Positions 16,937 through 25,410 of a stretch of 64,000 nt of DNA are shown here, one piece after another; position 1 is the first letter of the stretch, and each line of letters opens with the position of its first letter. This DNA is from Streptomyces griseoviridis. Lineage in GTDB: Bacteria; Actinomycetota; Actinomycetes; Streptomycetales; Streptomycetaceae. The stretch lies in assembly GCF_005222485.1 (NCBI RefSeq), contig NZ_CP029078.1, positions 7,255,501 to 7,319,500 of the forward strand, in the 5' to 3' direction. Below the pieces are notes generated by a model. That model worked only from the letters and a program-made list of their open reading frames with translations. It had not been told where the DNA came from and did not search any database. The position numbers and the translations under genes were made by a program.

Positions 16937-17536
16937 TCACTCAAGGTGCGCCAGATCCGCCGCCGTGTCGATGTCGAAGGGCCGGGCGACGTCCCCGCAC
17001 TCGACGAGCGCGAGCGCGTCCCGGTGCGCCTTCAGATAGGCGCGCGCCCCCTGGTCACCGGTCGCCGCCTCCGCGATCCCCGCCCAGTGCGCGGCCCCGA
17101 ACAGCACCGGATGCCCGCGCACCCCCGCGTAACAGGCCGCCACCAGCGACGACTCGTCCCGGTATCCGGCCAGCACCCGCCGCACGGCCGCCGCCCCGAT
17201 CCCCGGCTGGTCCACGAGCGACACCAGCGCCGCCCGCGCCCCGGTCCCGGCGAGCGAGCCGAGCCCGGCCCGCAGCGACGAACCCATGCCCCGCTCCCAC
17301 TCCGGGTTCTCCACCACCACGCATCCGGCCAGATCGGCCCGCTCCCTGACGGCACCGGCGCGCGCCCCCAGCACCACGTGCACCCGCGTGCACCCCGCCG
17401 CGCGCAGCACCCCGACCGTGTGCTCCACGAGCGGTCTGCCCCGGTGCGTCAGCAGTGCCTTGGGGCGCCCGCCGAGGCGCCGTCCGCCCCCCGCGGCGAG
17501 CACCAGGCCGACCACCGCGTCCTCGTTCTCCGTCAT
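16937..17536 (-). CDS. MobA/MocA-like nucleotidyltransferase
   Basis: A 199-residue GT-A-fold nucleotidyltransferase with the N-terminal signature LVLAAGGGRRLGGRPKALL (nucleotide loop and Lys), VENPEWERGMGSSLRAGL, and the metal Asp in VSLVDQPGIG. This group transfers CMP or GMP to molybdopterin (MocA/MobA) and often serves xanthine dehydrogenase, which makes uric acid, so purine catabolism nearby is a meaningful context. Other nucleotidyltransferase roles are not excluded. It lies 188 bp upstream of aceB on the same strand but the spacer holds a separate operator, so the genes need not be cotranscribed. Confidence 0.85.
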   Translation of the reverse strand: MTENEDAVVGLVLAAGGGRRLGGRPKALLTHRGRPLVEHTVGVLRAAGCTRVHVVLGARAGAVRERADLAGCVVVENPEWERGMGSSLRAGLGSLAGTGARAALVSLVDQPGIGAAAVRRVLAGYRDESSLVAACYAGVRGHPVLFGAAHWAGIAEAATGDQGARAYLKAHRDALALVECGDVARPFDIDTAADLAHLE

Positions 17537-17724
17537 GCGTCCTGCATACCCGACCGCCGGGCGTACGCCGGGTTCCCGGGGACTGAATTTCGGCACGCAC
17601 AGTGGCGCACCGGGCACCGAGTGGCGTTTACTGACCGGCGTCCCGAGGCGCCGACCTGCGTGATGGGCGCGGTGTACGGGCATACGTCAGGCAGGCGCAC
17701 ACCGGCGTGTGCGGGGGGAGAACT

Positions 17725-18039
17725 GTGTTGCGGAGCTTGGGGCAGAGAACGGTGACCGGCAGCGGCGAGGATCCCCGGGTGGCGGGCCTGCGGACCGCGG
17801 TCGCCCGGTTACGCCGCGAACTCGCCACGCATCCGGCGCAGTTTCCCGACCGCTCGATCGCCGAGGAGGAACTCGCCACCCTCGCCGCGATGGTCGCCTC
17901 CGGCCCGCCGGAGATACCCCGCCTGCGCCGCTCCCTGCTCCTGATCGCCAGCACCCTGGGCTCGGTGAGCGCCCTGGCGGCGGGCCTGACGGCGCTCCGG
18001 ACAGCGGTCGACCTCTTCGGACCGCCGCCGAGAAGCTAG
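17725..18039 (+). CDS. DUF5955-type small protein; contains a TTA codon
   Basis: A 104-residue helical protein of the Streptomyces DUF5955 type. GTG 17725 has GGGGGAG four bases upstream. The middle is rich in Arg/Glu (VAGLRTAVARLRRELATHP) and the second half has a hydrophobic helix SLLLIASTLGSVSALAAGLTAL that may insert in a membrane. Leu at codon 29 is TTA (17809-17811), the rare codon read only by the bldA tRNA, so expression should depend on development. The last codons and stop lie in the first unit of a 23-bp tandem repeat. Function unknown. Confidence 0.75.
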   Translation: MLRSLGQRTVTGSGEDPRVAGLRTAVARLRRELATHPAQFPDRSIAEEELATLAAMVASGPPEIPRLRRSLLLIASTLGSVSALAAGLTALRTAVDLFGPPPRS

Positions 18040-18090
18040 CCGGGCCGCCGCCGAGCAGTTGGCCGGGTCGTCGCCGAGAAGCTAGCCGGC
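18022..18090. repeat. 23-bp tandem repeat, three copies, overlapping a gene end
   Basis: Three contiguous 23-bp units (18022, 18045, 18068). The first contains the TAG stop of the DUF5955 gene; the third repeats the AGAAGCTAGCCGG core of the first exactly, the middle one is diverged. This looks like local duplication of the gene end. Confidence 0.7.
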
Positions 18091-18156
18091 CGGCTGGCTG
18101 GTCGGCCCCGGCCGTCCCGGTGGCCCCGGCAAGCCGTGGCCGGCCTCCGCCGTCCC

Positions 18157-18256
18157 CTACGGCCTCGCCGCCCGGCGTCCGGCCTCGCCGTTCTCTGCGG
18201 CCACGCCGTCCGGCGTCCCGCCGCGGTGACCTCTGCGGCCTCGCCGCCCGGCGTCC
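18157..18256. repeat. 38-bp tandem repeat, three copies
   Basis: A 24-bp conserved core (CTGCGGCCTCGCCG... ending GGCGTCC) recurs at 18157, 18195 and 18233, an exact 38-bp period. It lies in the spacer before the end of the IclR gene. The rest of the 18040-18265 spacer contains only GC-rich sequence. Confidence 0.7.
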
Positions 18257-18265
18257 CGCCCCGGC

Positions 18266-19060
18266 TCACCCCTGGTTCTGGGCCGTCAGCGCCTGGGACA
18301 GTTCCGTCGCGACCTGCTGGAGCACCGGCACGATGCGGTCCGTCGCCGACTCCGTGACGCGGCCCGCCGGGCCCGAGATGGAGATCGCGGCGGCGGTGGG
18401 GGAGTCGGGGACCGAGACGGCCAGGCAGCGGACGCCGACCTCCTGCTCGTTGTCGTCGACCGCGTAGCCGAGGCGCCGTACCTCCGCCAGGGCGGTGAGG
18501 AAGCCGTCGGCCGTGGTGATCGTCCGGTCCGTCGCGGCCGGCATGCCGGTCCTGCCGAGCAGGGCGCGCACCTCGTCGTCGGGGACCTCGGCGAGCAGCG
18601 CCTTGCCGACGCCCGTGGAGTGCGGCAGCACGCGCCGGCCGACCTCGGTGAACATGCGCATCGAGTGCTTCGACGGCACCTGGGCGACGTAGACGATCTC
18701 GTCGCCGTCCAGGAGCGCCATGTTCGCCGTCTCGCCGGTCTCCTCGACCAGCCGGGCCAGGTAGGGGCGGGCCCAGGTGCCGAGCAGCCGGGACGCGGAC
18801 TCGCCCAGGCGGATCAGCCGGGGGCCGAGCGCGTACCGCCTGTTGGCCTGCTGGCGGACGTATCCGCAGGCCACGAGGGTACGCATCAGGCGGTGGATGG
18901 TGGGCAGCGGCAGCCCGCTGCTCGCCGACAGCTCGCTCAGACCCACCTCGCCGCCCGCGTCGGCCATCCGTTCCAGCAGGTCGAAGGCGCGCTCGAGGGA
19001 CTGGACCCCGCCGGAGGCGGACCTGGCGGAGTCGGTGGTGCTGGCGCTGGACGTCGGCAC
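18266..19060 (-). CDS. allR: IclR-family regulator of allantoin catabolism (AllR-like)
   Basis: A 264-residue IclR regulator: N-terminal winged helix (SLERAFDLLERMADAGGEVG, then LPLPTIHRLMRTLVACGYV as recognition region) and C-terminal GAF-like effector domain ending DSPTAAAISISGPAGRV. GTG 19060 is preceded by AAAGGAA at 6 nt. It diverges from allantoinase, and AllR of S. coelicolor is a published repressor of allantoin genes and malate synthase with allantoin-pathway metabolites as effectors; gene order here matches. Two TTTC/TTCC-N7-GGAA motifs lie in the divergent spacer, so auto-control as well as repression of allantoinase is likely. Confidence 0.87.
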   Translation of the reverse strand: MPTSSASTTDSARSASGGVQSLERAFDLLERMADAGGEVGLSELSASSGLPLPTIHRLMRTLVACGYVRQQANRRYALGPRLIRLGESASRLLGTWARPYLARLVEETGETANMALLDGDEIVYVAQVPSKHSMRMFTEVGRRVLPHSTGVGKALLAEVPDDEVRALLGRTGMPAATDRTITTADGFLTALAEVRRLGYAVDDNEQEVGVRCLAVSVPDSPTAAAISISGPAGRVTESATDRIVPVLQQVATELSQALTAQNQG

Positions 19061-19161
19061 GTCGCGTTCCTTTCGGGGCTGGCAGGAAGGGCAGAAGCCT
19101 ACCTGGCGGTCGGTTGACTCCCCGGCTCTCGATAGCTACGTTCTGCGATACGGAAGTGTAG

Positions 19162-19176
19162 TTTCGCTTTGTGGAA
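19162..19176. promoter_or_regulatory. Candidate AllR-type operator (weaker copy)
   Basis: TTTC-GCTTTGT-GGAA, one base different in the half-site from the aceB and allantoinase motifs and with the same 7-bp spacer. It lies 102 bp upstream of the IclR gene and 156 bp upstream of allantoinase. Confidence 0.35.
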
Positions 19177-19269
19177 ACGTCCAGGGTGTGGGCGACCTGT
19201 CCGTGCGGGGAAGGTCTGCTCTTGACGACGTGGTACCCGGAGTGAAGACTCCTTCAACAGAAAGTTGAA

Positions 19270-19284
19270 TTCCGTTACGTGGAA
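19270..19284. promoter_or_regulatory. Candidate AllR-type operator upstream of allantoinase
   Basis: TTCC-GTTACGT-GGAA, with the CGTGGAAGT end shared with the aceB site. It is 48 bp upstream of the allantoinase start, where a repressor would cover the promoter. Confidence 0.5.
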
Positions 19285-19331
19285 GTAAATCCCGTTTCCG
19301 CGGTGTGACGCGGTGGCTGAGAGGGGCCTGG

Positions 19332-20669
19332 GTGTCCGACGTAGAACTGGTGCTGCGCTCGACGCGCGTCATCACCCCCGAGGGGACGCGCGCGGCCACG
19401 GTCGCGGTCACGGGCGGCACGATCACCGCCGTCCTGCCGTACGACACCGACGTGCCGCCGGGCGCCCGTCTGACCGACCTCGGTGACGACGTCCTGCTGC
19501 CCGGCCTGGTCGACACCCATGTGCACGTCAACGACCCGGGGCGCACCGAGTGGGAGGGGTTCTGGACCGCCACCCGCGCGGCGGCGGCCGGCGGCATCAC
19601 CACGCTGGTGGACATGCCGCTCAACTCCCTCCCGCCGACCACCACCGTCGACCACCTCCGCGTCAAGCGCGAGGTCGCCGCCGCCAAGGCGCACATCGAC
19701 GTCGGTTTCTGGGGCGGCGCCCTGCCCGACAACGTCAAGGACCTGCGCCCGCTGCACGAGGCCGGCGTGTTCGGCTTCAAGGCGTTCCTGTCGCCGTCGG
19801 GCGTCGAGGAGTTCCCGCACCTCGACGAGGAGCGGCTGGCCGCGGCGCTGGCCGAGATCGCCTCGTTCGACGGCCTGCTGATCGTGCACGCCGAGGACCC
19901 GCACCACCTGGAGGCGGCCCCGCAGCGCGGCGGCCCCCGGTATGCCGACTTCCTCGCGTCCCGGCCCCGGGACGCCGAGGACACCGCGATCGCCCGCCTG
20001 ATAGCGCAGGCGAAACGTTTCGATGCCCGGGTGCACATCCTGCATCTGTCGTCCGCGGACGCGCTGCCGCTGATCGCCGCCGCCAAGGCGGAGGGCGTCC
20101 GGCTCACCGTCGAGACCTGCCCGCACTACCTCACCCTCACCGCCGAGGAAGTACCCGACGGCGCAAGCGAGTTCAAGTGCTGCCCGCCCATCAGGGAGGC
20201 GGCCAACCAGGATCTGCTGTGGCGGGCGCTCGCCGACGGCACCATCGACTGCGTCGTCACCGACCACTCGCCCTCCACCGCCGACCTCAAGACCGCCGAC
20301 TTCGCCACCGCCTGGGGCGGCATCTCCGGCCTCCAACTCAGCCTGGCCGCCGTCTGGACCGCCGCCCGCGCGCGCGGCCACGGCCTGGAGGACGTGGTGC
20401 GCTGGATGTCCGAACGCACCTCACGACTGGCCGGACTCGACCGCAAGGGCGCCATCGCCCCAGGGCGCGACGCCGACTTCGCGGTGCTCGCGCCGGACGA
20501 GACGTTCACCGTCGACCCGGCCGCCCTCCAGCACCGCAACCGCGTCACCGCGTACGCGGGCAAGACCCTGCACGGCGTCGTCAGGTCGACCTGGCTGCGC
20601 GGCGAACGCGTCGTCGCAGGCGGCGAGTTCACCGCCCCGAAGGGCCACCTGCTGACCCGCACCCCCTGA
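19332..20669 (+). CDS. allB: Allantoinase
   Basis: A 445-residue amidohydrolase that opens the hydantoin ring of allantoin to allantoate. All metal ligands are visible: H63 and H65 in [11 protein letters not shown], the carbamylated K150 in [11 protein letters not shown], His in [11 protein letters not shown] and ILHLSSADA, and Asp in [11 protein letters not shown] 19332 is preceded by GAGAGGGG about 6 nt away, and the amidohydrolase beta-strand [15 protein letters not shown] begins just after. The allantoicase gene follows after 67 bp, so the two form an operon. Probable repression by the divergent IclR protein. Confidence 0.95.
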   Translation: MSDVELVLRSTRVITPEGTRAATVAVTGGTITAVLPYDTDVPPGARLTDLGDDVLLPGLVDTHVHVNDPGRTEWEGFWTATRAAAAGGITTLVDMPLNSLPPTTTVDHLRVKREVAAAKAHIDVGFWGGALPDNVKDLRPLHEAGVFGFKAFLSPSGVEEFPHLDEERLAAALAEIASFDGLLIVHAEDPHHLEAAPQRGGPRYADFLASRPRDAEDTAIARLIAQAKRFDARVHILHLSSADALPLIAAAKAEGVRLTVETCPHYLTLTAEEVPDGASEFKCCPPIREAANQDLLWRALADGTIDCVVTDHSPSTADLKTADFATAWGGISGLQLSLAAVWTAARARGHGLEDVVRWMSERTSRLAGLDRKGAIAPGRDADFAVLAPDETFTVDPAALQHRNRVTAYAGKTLHGVVRSTWLRGERVVAGGEFTAPKGHLLTRTP

Positions 20670-20736
20670 ACTCCGGCGCCCCGCGCGCCCCTTCGCACCC
20701 GCAGCGGCCGACTCCCGAAAGGAAACCCTGATCACC

Positions 20737-21864
20737 GTGACGGCGACACCTGGCTTCACCGGCGACGCGAACCCCTACGGAGGCGGTGACCCGTACGCGG
20801 ACTACCGCACGGCCGACTTCCCCTTCACCCAGTACGCCAACCTCGCCGACCGGCAGCTCGGCGCCGGGGTCATCGCCGCGAACGACGAGTTCTTCGCCCA
20901 GCGCGAGAACCTCCTGGTGCCGGGCCGTGCCGAGTTCGACCCCGAGCACTTCGGCCACAAGGGCAAGGTCATGGACGGCTGGGAGACCCGCCGCCGGCGC
21001 GGCACCTCCGCCGAGCACCCCTGGCCCACCGCCGACGACCACGACTGGGCGCTGATCCGCCTCGGCGCACCGGGCGTGGTCCGCGGCATCGTCGTCGACA
21101 CCGCCCACTTCCGCGGCAACTACCCGCAGGCGGTCTCCGTCGAGGCCGCCTCGGCGGCCGGCTCGCCGTCCCCCGAGGACCTCCTCGGCGACGACGTCAA
21201 GTGGACGACCCTCGTGCCGCGCACCCCGGTCGGCGGGCACGCCGCGAACGGGTTCGCCGTCTCGGCTGAGCAGCGCTTCACCCACCTGCGGGTCCGCCAG
21301 CACCCGGACGGCGGCATCGCCCGGCTGCGCGTCTACGGCGAGGTCGTGCCCGACCCCCGGTGGCTGGCCGCCCTCGGCACCTTCGACGTCGTCGCCCTGG
21401 AGAACGGCGGCCGGGTCGAGGACGCGTCGAACCTCTTCTACTCGCCCGCGACCAACACCATCCAGCCCGGCCGCTCCCGCAAGATGGACGACGGCTGGGA
21501 GACCCGCCGCCGCCGCGACCAGGGCAACGACTGGATCGCCTACCGACTGGCCGCCCAGGCCCAGATCCGCGCCGTGGAGATCGACACCGCGTACCTGAAG
21601 GGGAACAGCGCGGGGTGGGCGTCGGTGTCCGTGCAGGACGCCGACGGCGGTGCGACGGGCGAGTGGCGCGAGATCCTCCCGCGCACCCGCCTCCAGCCCG
21701 ACACCAACCACCGCTTCGTCCTGCCGGTCCCGGCGATCGGCACGCACGCGCGCGTGGACATCTATCCCGACGGCGGCATCTCCCGCCTGCGCCTGCACGG
21801 CTCCCTCACGGAGACGGGCGAGGCGTCCCTGACGGCGAGGCACCAGGAGCTGGGCGGCCAGTGA
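20737..21864 (+). CDS. alc: Allantoicase
   Basis: A 375-residue allantoicase, which hydrolyses allantoate to ureidoglycolate and urea. The protein is two tandem jelly-roll repeats, each containing the family block MDGWETRRRRG / MDDGWETRRRRD and a matching I(V/D)-DTA(H/Y)-(F/L)(R/K)GN segment with IYPDGGISRLRLHG or its partner RQHPDGGIARLRVYG. Length is normal. The start is GTG 20737; GAAAGGAAA lies 12 nt upstream, a long spacing, so an upstream non-standard start cannot be ruled out. Last gene of the allantoin operon; a long inverted repeat follows 24 bp after the stop. Confidence 0.95.
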   Translation: MTATPGFTGDANPYGGGDPYADYRTADFPFTQYANLADRQLGAGVIAANDEFFAQRENLLVPGRAEFDPEHFGHKGKVMDGWETRRRRGTSAEHPWPTADDHDWALIRLGAPGVVRGIVVDTAHFRGNYPQAVSVEAASAAGSPSPEDLLGDDVKWTTLVPRTPVGGHAANGFAVSAEQRFTHLRVRQHPDGGIARLRVYGEVVPDPRWLAALGTFDVVALENGGRVEDASNLFYSPATNTIQPGRSRKMDDGWETRRRRDQGNDWIAYRLAAQAQIRAVEIDTAYLKGNSAGWASVSVQDADGGATGEWREILPRTRLQPDTNHRFVLPVPAIGTHARVDIYPDGGISRLRLHGSLTETGEASLTARHQELGGQ

Positions 21865-21887
21865 TCTGAGAACCGGGCGGGAGGCCA

Positions 21888-21974
21888 CCGGCCGCCGGCC
21901 ACGGCCCACCGGCCACCAGCCACGGCCCACCAGCCACCGGCTGCCGGGACCGGCTGCTGGCGGCCGGCGGCCGG
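21888..21974 (+). terminator. Long GC-rich stem-loop after allantoicase, with an internal 21-bp repeat
   Basis: A 13-bp perfect inverted repeat (21888-21900 with 21962-21974) encloses a 61-nt loop that itself holds about two copies of a 21-bp tandem repeat (starting CCACGGCCCACC at 21899 and 21920). It probably ends the allantoin transcript. The rest of the 21865-22257 spacer shows no gene. Confidence 0.45.
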
Positions 21975-22257
21975 GAGGTTCCCAGGGGCCCCTTCCCGGC
22001 TCCTCCCCGGCCCGTCCGGGCCGTCAGGGGTGGCCGCTCGCGGGGCGGGTCGGTGCCGGGGGCATCCCGCGACGGCCGGGGTCTGCCGGAGCCGTCGACC
22101 GGGTTCTGCCGGTGGCGTCGGCGGGGTGGCCGGGGTCACCGGTACGGCGGCCCCGGAAACATCTGGTCGGCGACGCCTCCGCTGGGTACCGTGAGCGCTG
22201 AGCACGTGAGCCGCCGCCGTCTCCGTCCGCCCCTCGGAGACCGGGAGAGCCGCCCCC

Positions 22258-23166
22258 ATGTCGTCGATCGCCCTGCCGCGCGCCGTCGCGCCCCGCCGTG
22301 CCTGGCTGACCGATCTGCCCCTGCTGCTGGTGGCGGTCGTCTGGGGCGCGAGCTATCTCGCCGCCAAGGACATCACCACCGCGAGGACGGTGCTGGCGGT
22401 CCTGGTGCTGCGGTTCGCCGTCGTCGTGCCCGTGCTGGTGGTCGTCGGACGGCGGGCGCTCCTGGCACTGACCGCCGCGCAGTGGCGCGGGGCCGGGCTG
22501 CTCGGGCTGATCCTCGGCGGGATCTTCCTGCTGGAGACCTACGGGTTCGTGCACACCTCGGCGACCAACGCGGGCCTCATCATCAGCCTGACCATGATCT
22601 TCACCCCGCTCGCCGAGGCCGCCGTCACCCGCACCCGGCCCTCCCGCGCCTTCCTCGCCGCGGCCGGACTCTCCGTGCTCGGCGTCCTCCTGCTCACCCA
22701 GAACGGCGGCCTCAGCCGTCCGGGCGCCGGTGATCTGCTGATGCTGCTCGCGGCCCTCGCGCGCACCCTGCACGTGCTCGCCATGGCCCGTCTGAAGGGC
22801 ATCAGGGGCGCCGCCGCGCTCCCGCTCACCACCGTCCAACTCACCACCGCCGTCGTCGTGTTCGCGATCCTGTCGGCGGGCGGCGGGGGAGCCACCCCAT
22901 GGGCGACGGCCGCCGGGTTCGGGGCGCGGGAGTGGGCCGGGCTGCTCTTTCTCGCGGTGTGCTGCACCCTCTTCGCGTTCTTCGTCCAGATGTGGGCCGT
23001 GCGCAGGACCTCGCCCTCCCGGGTCAGCCTGCTGCTCGGCACCGAGCCGCTCTGGGCCGCCACGGCGGGCATCGCGCTCGGCGGGGAGCGGCTCGGGGTG
23101 TGGGGCCTGGCGGGCGGCGCGCTGGTGCTTGTGGGGACCGCGTGGGGACGCGGGGCGGCACGTTAA
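22258..23166 (+). CDS. EamA/DMT-family transporter
   Basis: A 302-residue membrane protein with about ten hydrophobic segments in two EamA repeats (starting near DLPLLLVAVVWGASYLAAK and again near GDLLMLLAALARTLHVLAM). The conserved features of the drug/metabolite transporter superfamily are present: the VWGASYLAAK start, GLIISLTMIFTPL, and the end GTEPLWAATAGIALGGERLG. Members export amino acids, metabolites or drugs; the substrate is not evident. It stands alone: allantoicase ends 393 bp before and a secreted ribonuclease follows. The end at TAA is one of few TAA stops in the window. Confidence 0.9.
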   Translation: MSSIALPRAVAPRRAWLTDLPLLLVAVVWGASYLAAKDITTARTVLAVLVLRFAVVVPVLVVVGRRALLALTAAQWRGAGLLGLILGGIFLLETYGFVHTSATNAGLIISLTMIFTPLAEAAVTRTRPSRAFLAAAGLSVLGVLLLTQNGGLSRPGAGDLLMLLAALARTLHVLAMARLKGIRGAAALPLTTVQLTTAVVVFAILSAGGGGATPWATAAGFGAREWAGLLFLAVCCTLFAFFVQMWAVRRTSPSRVSLLLGTEPLWAATAGIALGGERLGVWGLAGGALVLVGTAWGRGAAR

Positions 23167-23252
23167 CACCGGGAAAATTCAGCGGTCGTGAAGGGAAAAT
23201 CTGTCACCTTGTCATTGACATGCCATGGTCTACGCGCGTCATCATGAGGCCC

Positions 23253-23648
23253 ATGAGATTCCCCCCACGCACCAGCCGCATCGGCGTCGCCGGCGCGCTC
23301 CTGTCCGCCCTGCTCGTGGGCGGCACCGTCTCCGCCACCACGGCGGACGCCTCCGCCGCGTCCGTCGGCAGCATCTGCTACAGCGCGCTGCCGTCCCAGG
23401 CGTACGACACCCTCGCCCTGATCGCCAAGGGCGGCCCCTACCCGTACTCCCAGGACGGCGTGGTCTTCCAGAACCGCGAGGGCGTGCTGCCCAGCCAGTC
23501 CACCGGCTACTACCACGAGTACACGGTCAAGACGCCCGGTTCCTCCACCCGCGGCGCGCGCCGCATCGTCACCGGTGAGCGCACCAAGGAGGACTACTAC
23601 ACCGCCGACCACTACGTGACGTTCAAGCTGGTCGACTTCGGCTGCTGA
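23253..23648 (+). CDS. Secreted guanyl-specific ribonuclease, RNase Sa type
   Basis: A 131-residue precursor with a signal peptide (basic start, then VAGALLSALLVGGTVSA) and a mature domain very like RNase Sa of Streptomyces aureofaciens: SALPSQAYDTLALIAKGGP, QDGVVFQNREGVLPSQSTGY, RIVTGERTKEDYYTADHYVTF. The catalytic Glu (in NREGVLP), Arg (in RRIVTGE) and His (in ADHYVTF) are all present, and Cys in SICYSA pairs with the final Cys as in RNase Sa. It cleaves single-stranded RNA after G outside the cell. ATG 23253 has GAGG three nt upstream; ATG 23244 is also possible. No barstar-like inhibitor gene adjoins. Confidence 0.92.
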   Translation: MRFPPRTSRIGVAGALLSALLVGGTVSATTADASAASVGSICYSALPSQAYDTLALIAKGGPYPYSQDGVVFQNREGVLPSQSTGYYHEYTVKTPGSSTRGARRIVTGERTKEDYYTADHYVTFKLVDFGC

Positions 23649-23718
23649 CCAGCAGCCCGGCACCCGTCGAGCGACCGCCGAGTCCCCCACGACCCGGCAC
23701 GCGGACCGGTGCGACCGA

Positions 23719-23754
23719 CCGGAGGCCGGCCAGGTGCACCTGGCCGGCCTCCGG
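23719..23754. terminator. 36-bp perfect palindrome, bidirectional terminator
   Basis: Two perfect 18-bp arms meet without a spacer between 23736 and 23737. It sits between the convergent ribonuclease (ends 23648) and TetR (ends 23856) genes, the place for a shared terminator. Confidence 0.7.
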
Positions 23755-23855
23755 CCTGCAACCACCCACCTCGCGTGCGGCGTTCGGGCCGCGGAGAGGG
23801 TGCGCCGTCCGGGTCGCCGCGGCTGCCGGGAGCGGCGCGGTGGCGCGCGCCCCCG

Positions 23856-24491
23856 CTACGGGACCTCCACCCCGATCACCGTGCGCAGCACGTTCCGCAG
23901 GTGTCTCGGCATGTCGATGGTCTCCGGGCTCAGCAGCCACTGGACCTGAAGGCCGTCGATGAGGGAGATCAGGTCGGCCGCGAGGGTCGACGGGTCGACG
24001 TGGGGGCGCAGCAGTCCGCGCGCCGACAGGTCGTCGATGGCCGACTGCATCTGGCCGCGCGCGCGTTCGTAGCGGGCGACGAAGTAGGGGCGGGCCGGGT
24101 GGTCCGCCGCCGTCGCCTCGCTGGACAGGACCGCGAACAGGCTCACGATCACCGGGTTGGCCTGGTTGTGCGCGACCAGTCTGATCATGCTGGCGAAGTA
24201 CTCCAGGCCGTCGCGGTCGGCCGCGCCGGTGCGGAAGAAGTGCGCGTCGTCCTGGCGTTCGCGCTGTTCGAGGACCGCTTCCAGCAGGGATTCCTTGGTC
24301 GGGAAGTGGTGGAGGAGCCCCGCCCGCGAGACCCCGCAGGCGGCGGCGAGCTGGACCATGCTCGCGTTGCGGTAGCCGACCTGCCCGAACGCGGTGAACG
24401 CGGCCTCGATGATCTGAGCGCGCCGCCGTTCGCCCTTGGGGTAGTTGCGCGGAGCCGTGCCCTGCCGCGCCGCGCCGGCCGCCTTTGTCAT
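23856..24491 (-). CDS. TetR-family transcriptional regulator
   Basis: A 211-residue TetR protein: N-terminal helix-turn-helix (RRAQIIEAAFTAFGQVGYRN, then LAAACGVSRAGLLHHFPTKESLLEAVL) and a helical C-terminal effector domain. It diverges from the sugar operon that begins at 24604 with 112 bp between starts, and this spacer holds a perfect 7-4-7 dyad (24518-24535), so it very probably represses both itself and that operon. The ligand would then be a sugar or its oxidised derivative. ATG 24491 is used because the HTH begins about 25 residues later; upstream in-frame codons lie within the operator region. Confidence 0.88.
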   Translation of the reverse strand: MTKAAGAARQGTAPRNYPKGERRRAQIIEAAFTAFGQVGYRNASMVQLAAACGVSRAGLLHHFPTKESLLEAVLEQRERQDDAHFFRTGAADRDGLEYFASMIRLVAHNQANPVIVSLFAVLSSEATAADHPARPYFVARYERARGQMQSAIDDLSARGLLRPHVDPSTLAADLISLIDGLQVQWLLSPETIDMPRHLRNVLRTVIGVEVP

Positions 24492-24517
24492 GTGTTGAAT
24501 GCTAACCACCCCTAGAA

Positions 24518-24535
24518 ACCGACACCCCTGTCGGT
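24518..24535. promoter_or_regulatory. Probable TetR operator
   Basis: A perfect dyad ACCGACA-CCCC-TGTCGGT in the divergent spacer. A TATTCT (24535-24540) overlapping its right edge could be the -10 of the sugar operon, so occupancy would block transcription. Confidence 0.6.
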
Positions 24536-24603
24536 ATTCTGTCTCCTGGTGCACCGCCCACACCCGCCGTACCGCGACATGTCCGTTCCGGGAGGAATCA
24601 CGC

Positions 24604-25410
24604 ATGCCCACACCGCAGTTGTCGGTCCAGCTCTACTCCACCCGCCACGCCCTCGAACTCGACGAGGACGGCACCCTCGCCCGGCTCGCCGCCCTCGGGC
24701 TGCGCAACGTCGAGGTGTACGGCTTCGTGCACCGCGCCGCCGAACTCGCCGAGGCCCTCGGCAGGCACGGCCTGACCGCCCGCACCGGACACGCCAACCT
24801 GCTCTCCCCCGAGAACGGCCACGGCGCCCCCGTACCCAGCCTGGAGGAGACGTTCGCGGCGGCCGGGGTGCTCGGTCTCCAGACCGTCTTCGACCCGTTC
24901 GTGCCCGCCGCCCGCTGGGCCGACGGAACGGAGATCGCCCGCACGGCCGCCCTCCTGAACGCGGCGGCCGAGCGGGGCGCCGCGCACGGGCTCACCGTCG
25001 GCTACCACAACCATTCGCAGGAGTTCGTGCACACCGTCGACGGCGTCAACGCCTTCGACCACTTCGCCGACCGCCTCGACCCGTCCGTCGCCCTGGAGAT
25101 CGACCTCTACTGGGCCTCGGCCGGCGGCAACGACGCCGTCGCCCTGCTGCGCCGCCTCGGCTCACGGGTGCGGGCGCTGCACATCAAGGACGGCGCCATC
25201 ATCGACGACCCGTTCACCTCCGGCGCCCCCTTCGACCCCGCTGACACCCGCCAGGTCGCGGCCGGCCGCGGCGAGGTGCCGCTGGACGCCGCCCTCGACG
25301 CCGCTCCCGACGCCGAGTTCGCCATCCTCGAGTTCGACCACTACGACGGTGACATCTTCGAAGGCATCGAGGCGGGCATCGCCTACCTGAGCGGGAAGGG
25401 CATCGTCTGA
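24604..25410 (+). CDS. Sugar phosphate isomerase/epimerase-like TIM-barrel protein
   Basis: A 268-residue AP-endonuclease-2/xylose-isomerase-like TIM barrel. Putative metal ligands appear in the usual order: His in VGYHNHSQEF, Asp/Glu in ALEIDLYWAS, His in LHIKDG and Glu in FAILEFDHYDG. This superfamily (IolE, IolH, 3-keto-sugar enzymes, hydroxypyruvate isomerase) isomerises, epimerises or dehydrates sugars; the substrate is not evident. ATG 24604 follows GGGAGGAATC. First gene of the TetR-linked operon; its TGA overlaps the ATG of the next dehydrogenase (TGATG), indicating coupled expression and successive steps in one pathway. Confidence 0.88.
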   Translation: MPTPQLSVQLYSTRHALELDEDGTLARLAALGLRNVEVYGFVHRAAELAEALGRHGLTARTGHANLLSPENGHGAPVPSLEETFAAAGVLGLQTVFDPFVPAARWADGTEIARTAALLNAAAERGAAHGLTVGYHNHSQEFVHTVDGVNAFDHFADRLDPSVALEIDLYWASAGGNDAVALLRRLGSRVRALHIKDGAIIDDPFTSGAPFDPADTRQVAAGRGEVPLDAALDAAPDAEFAILEFDHYDGDIFEGIEAGIAYLSGKGIV

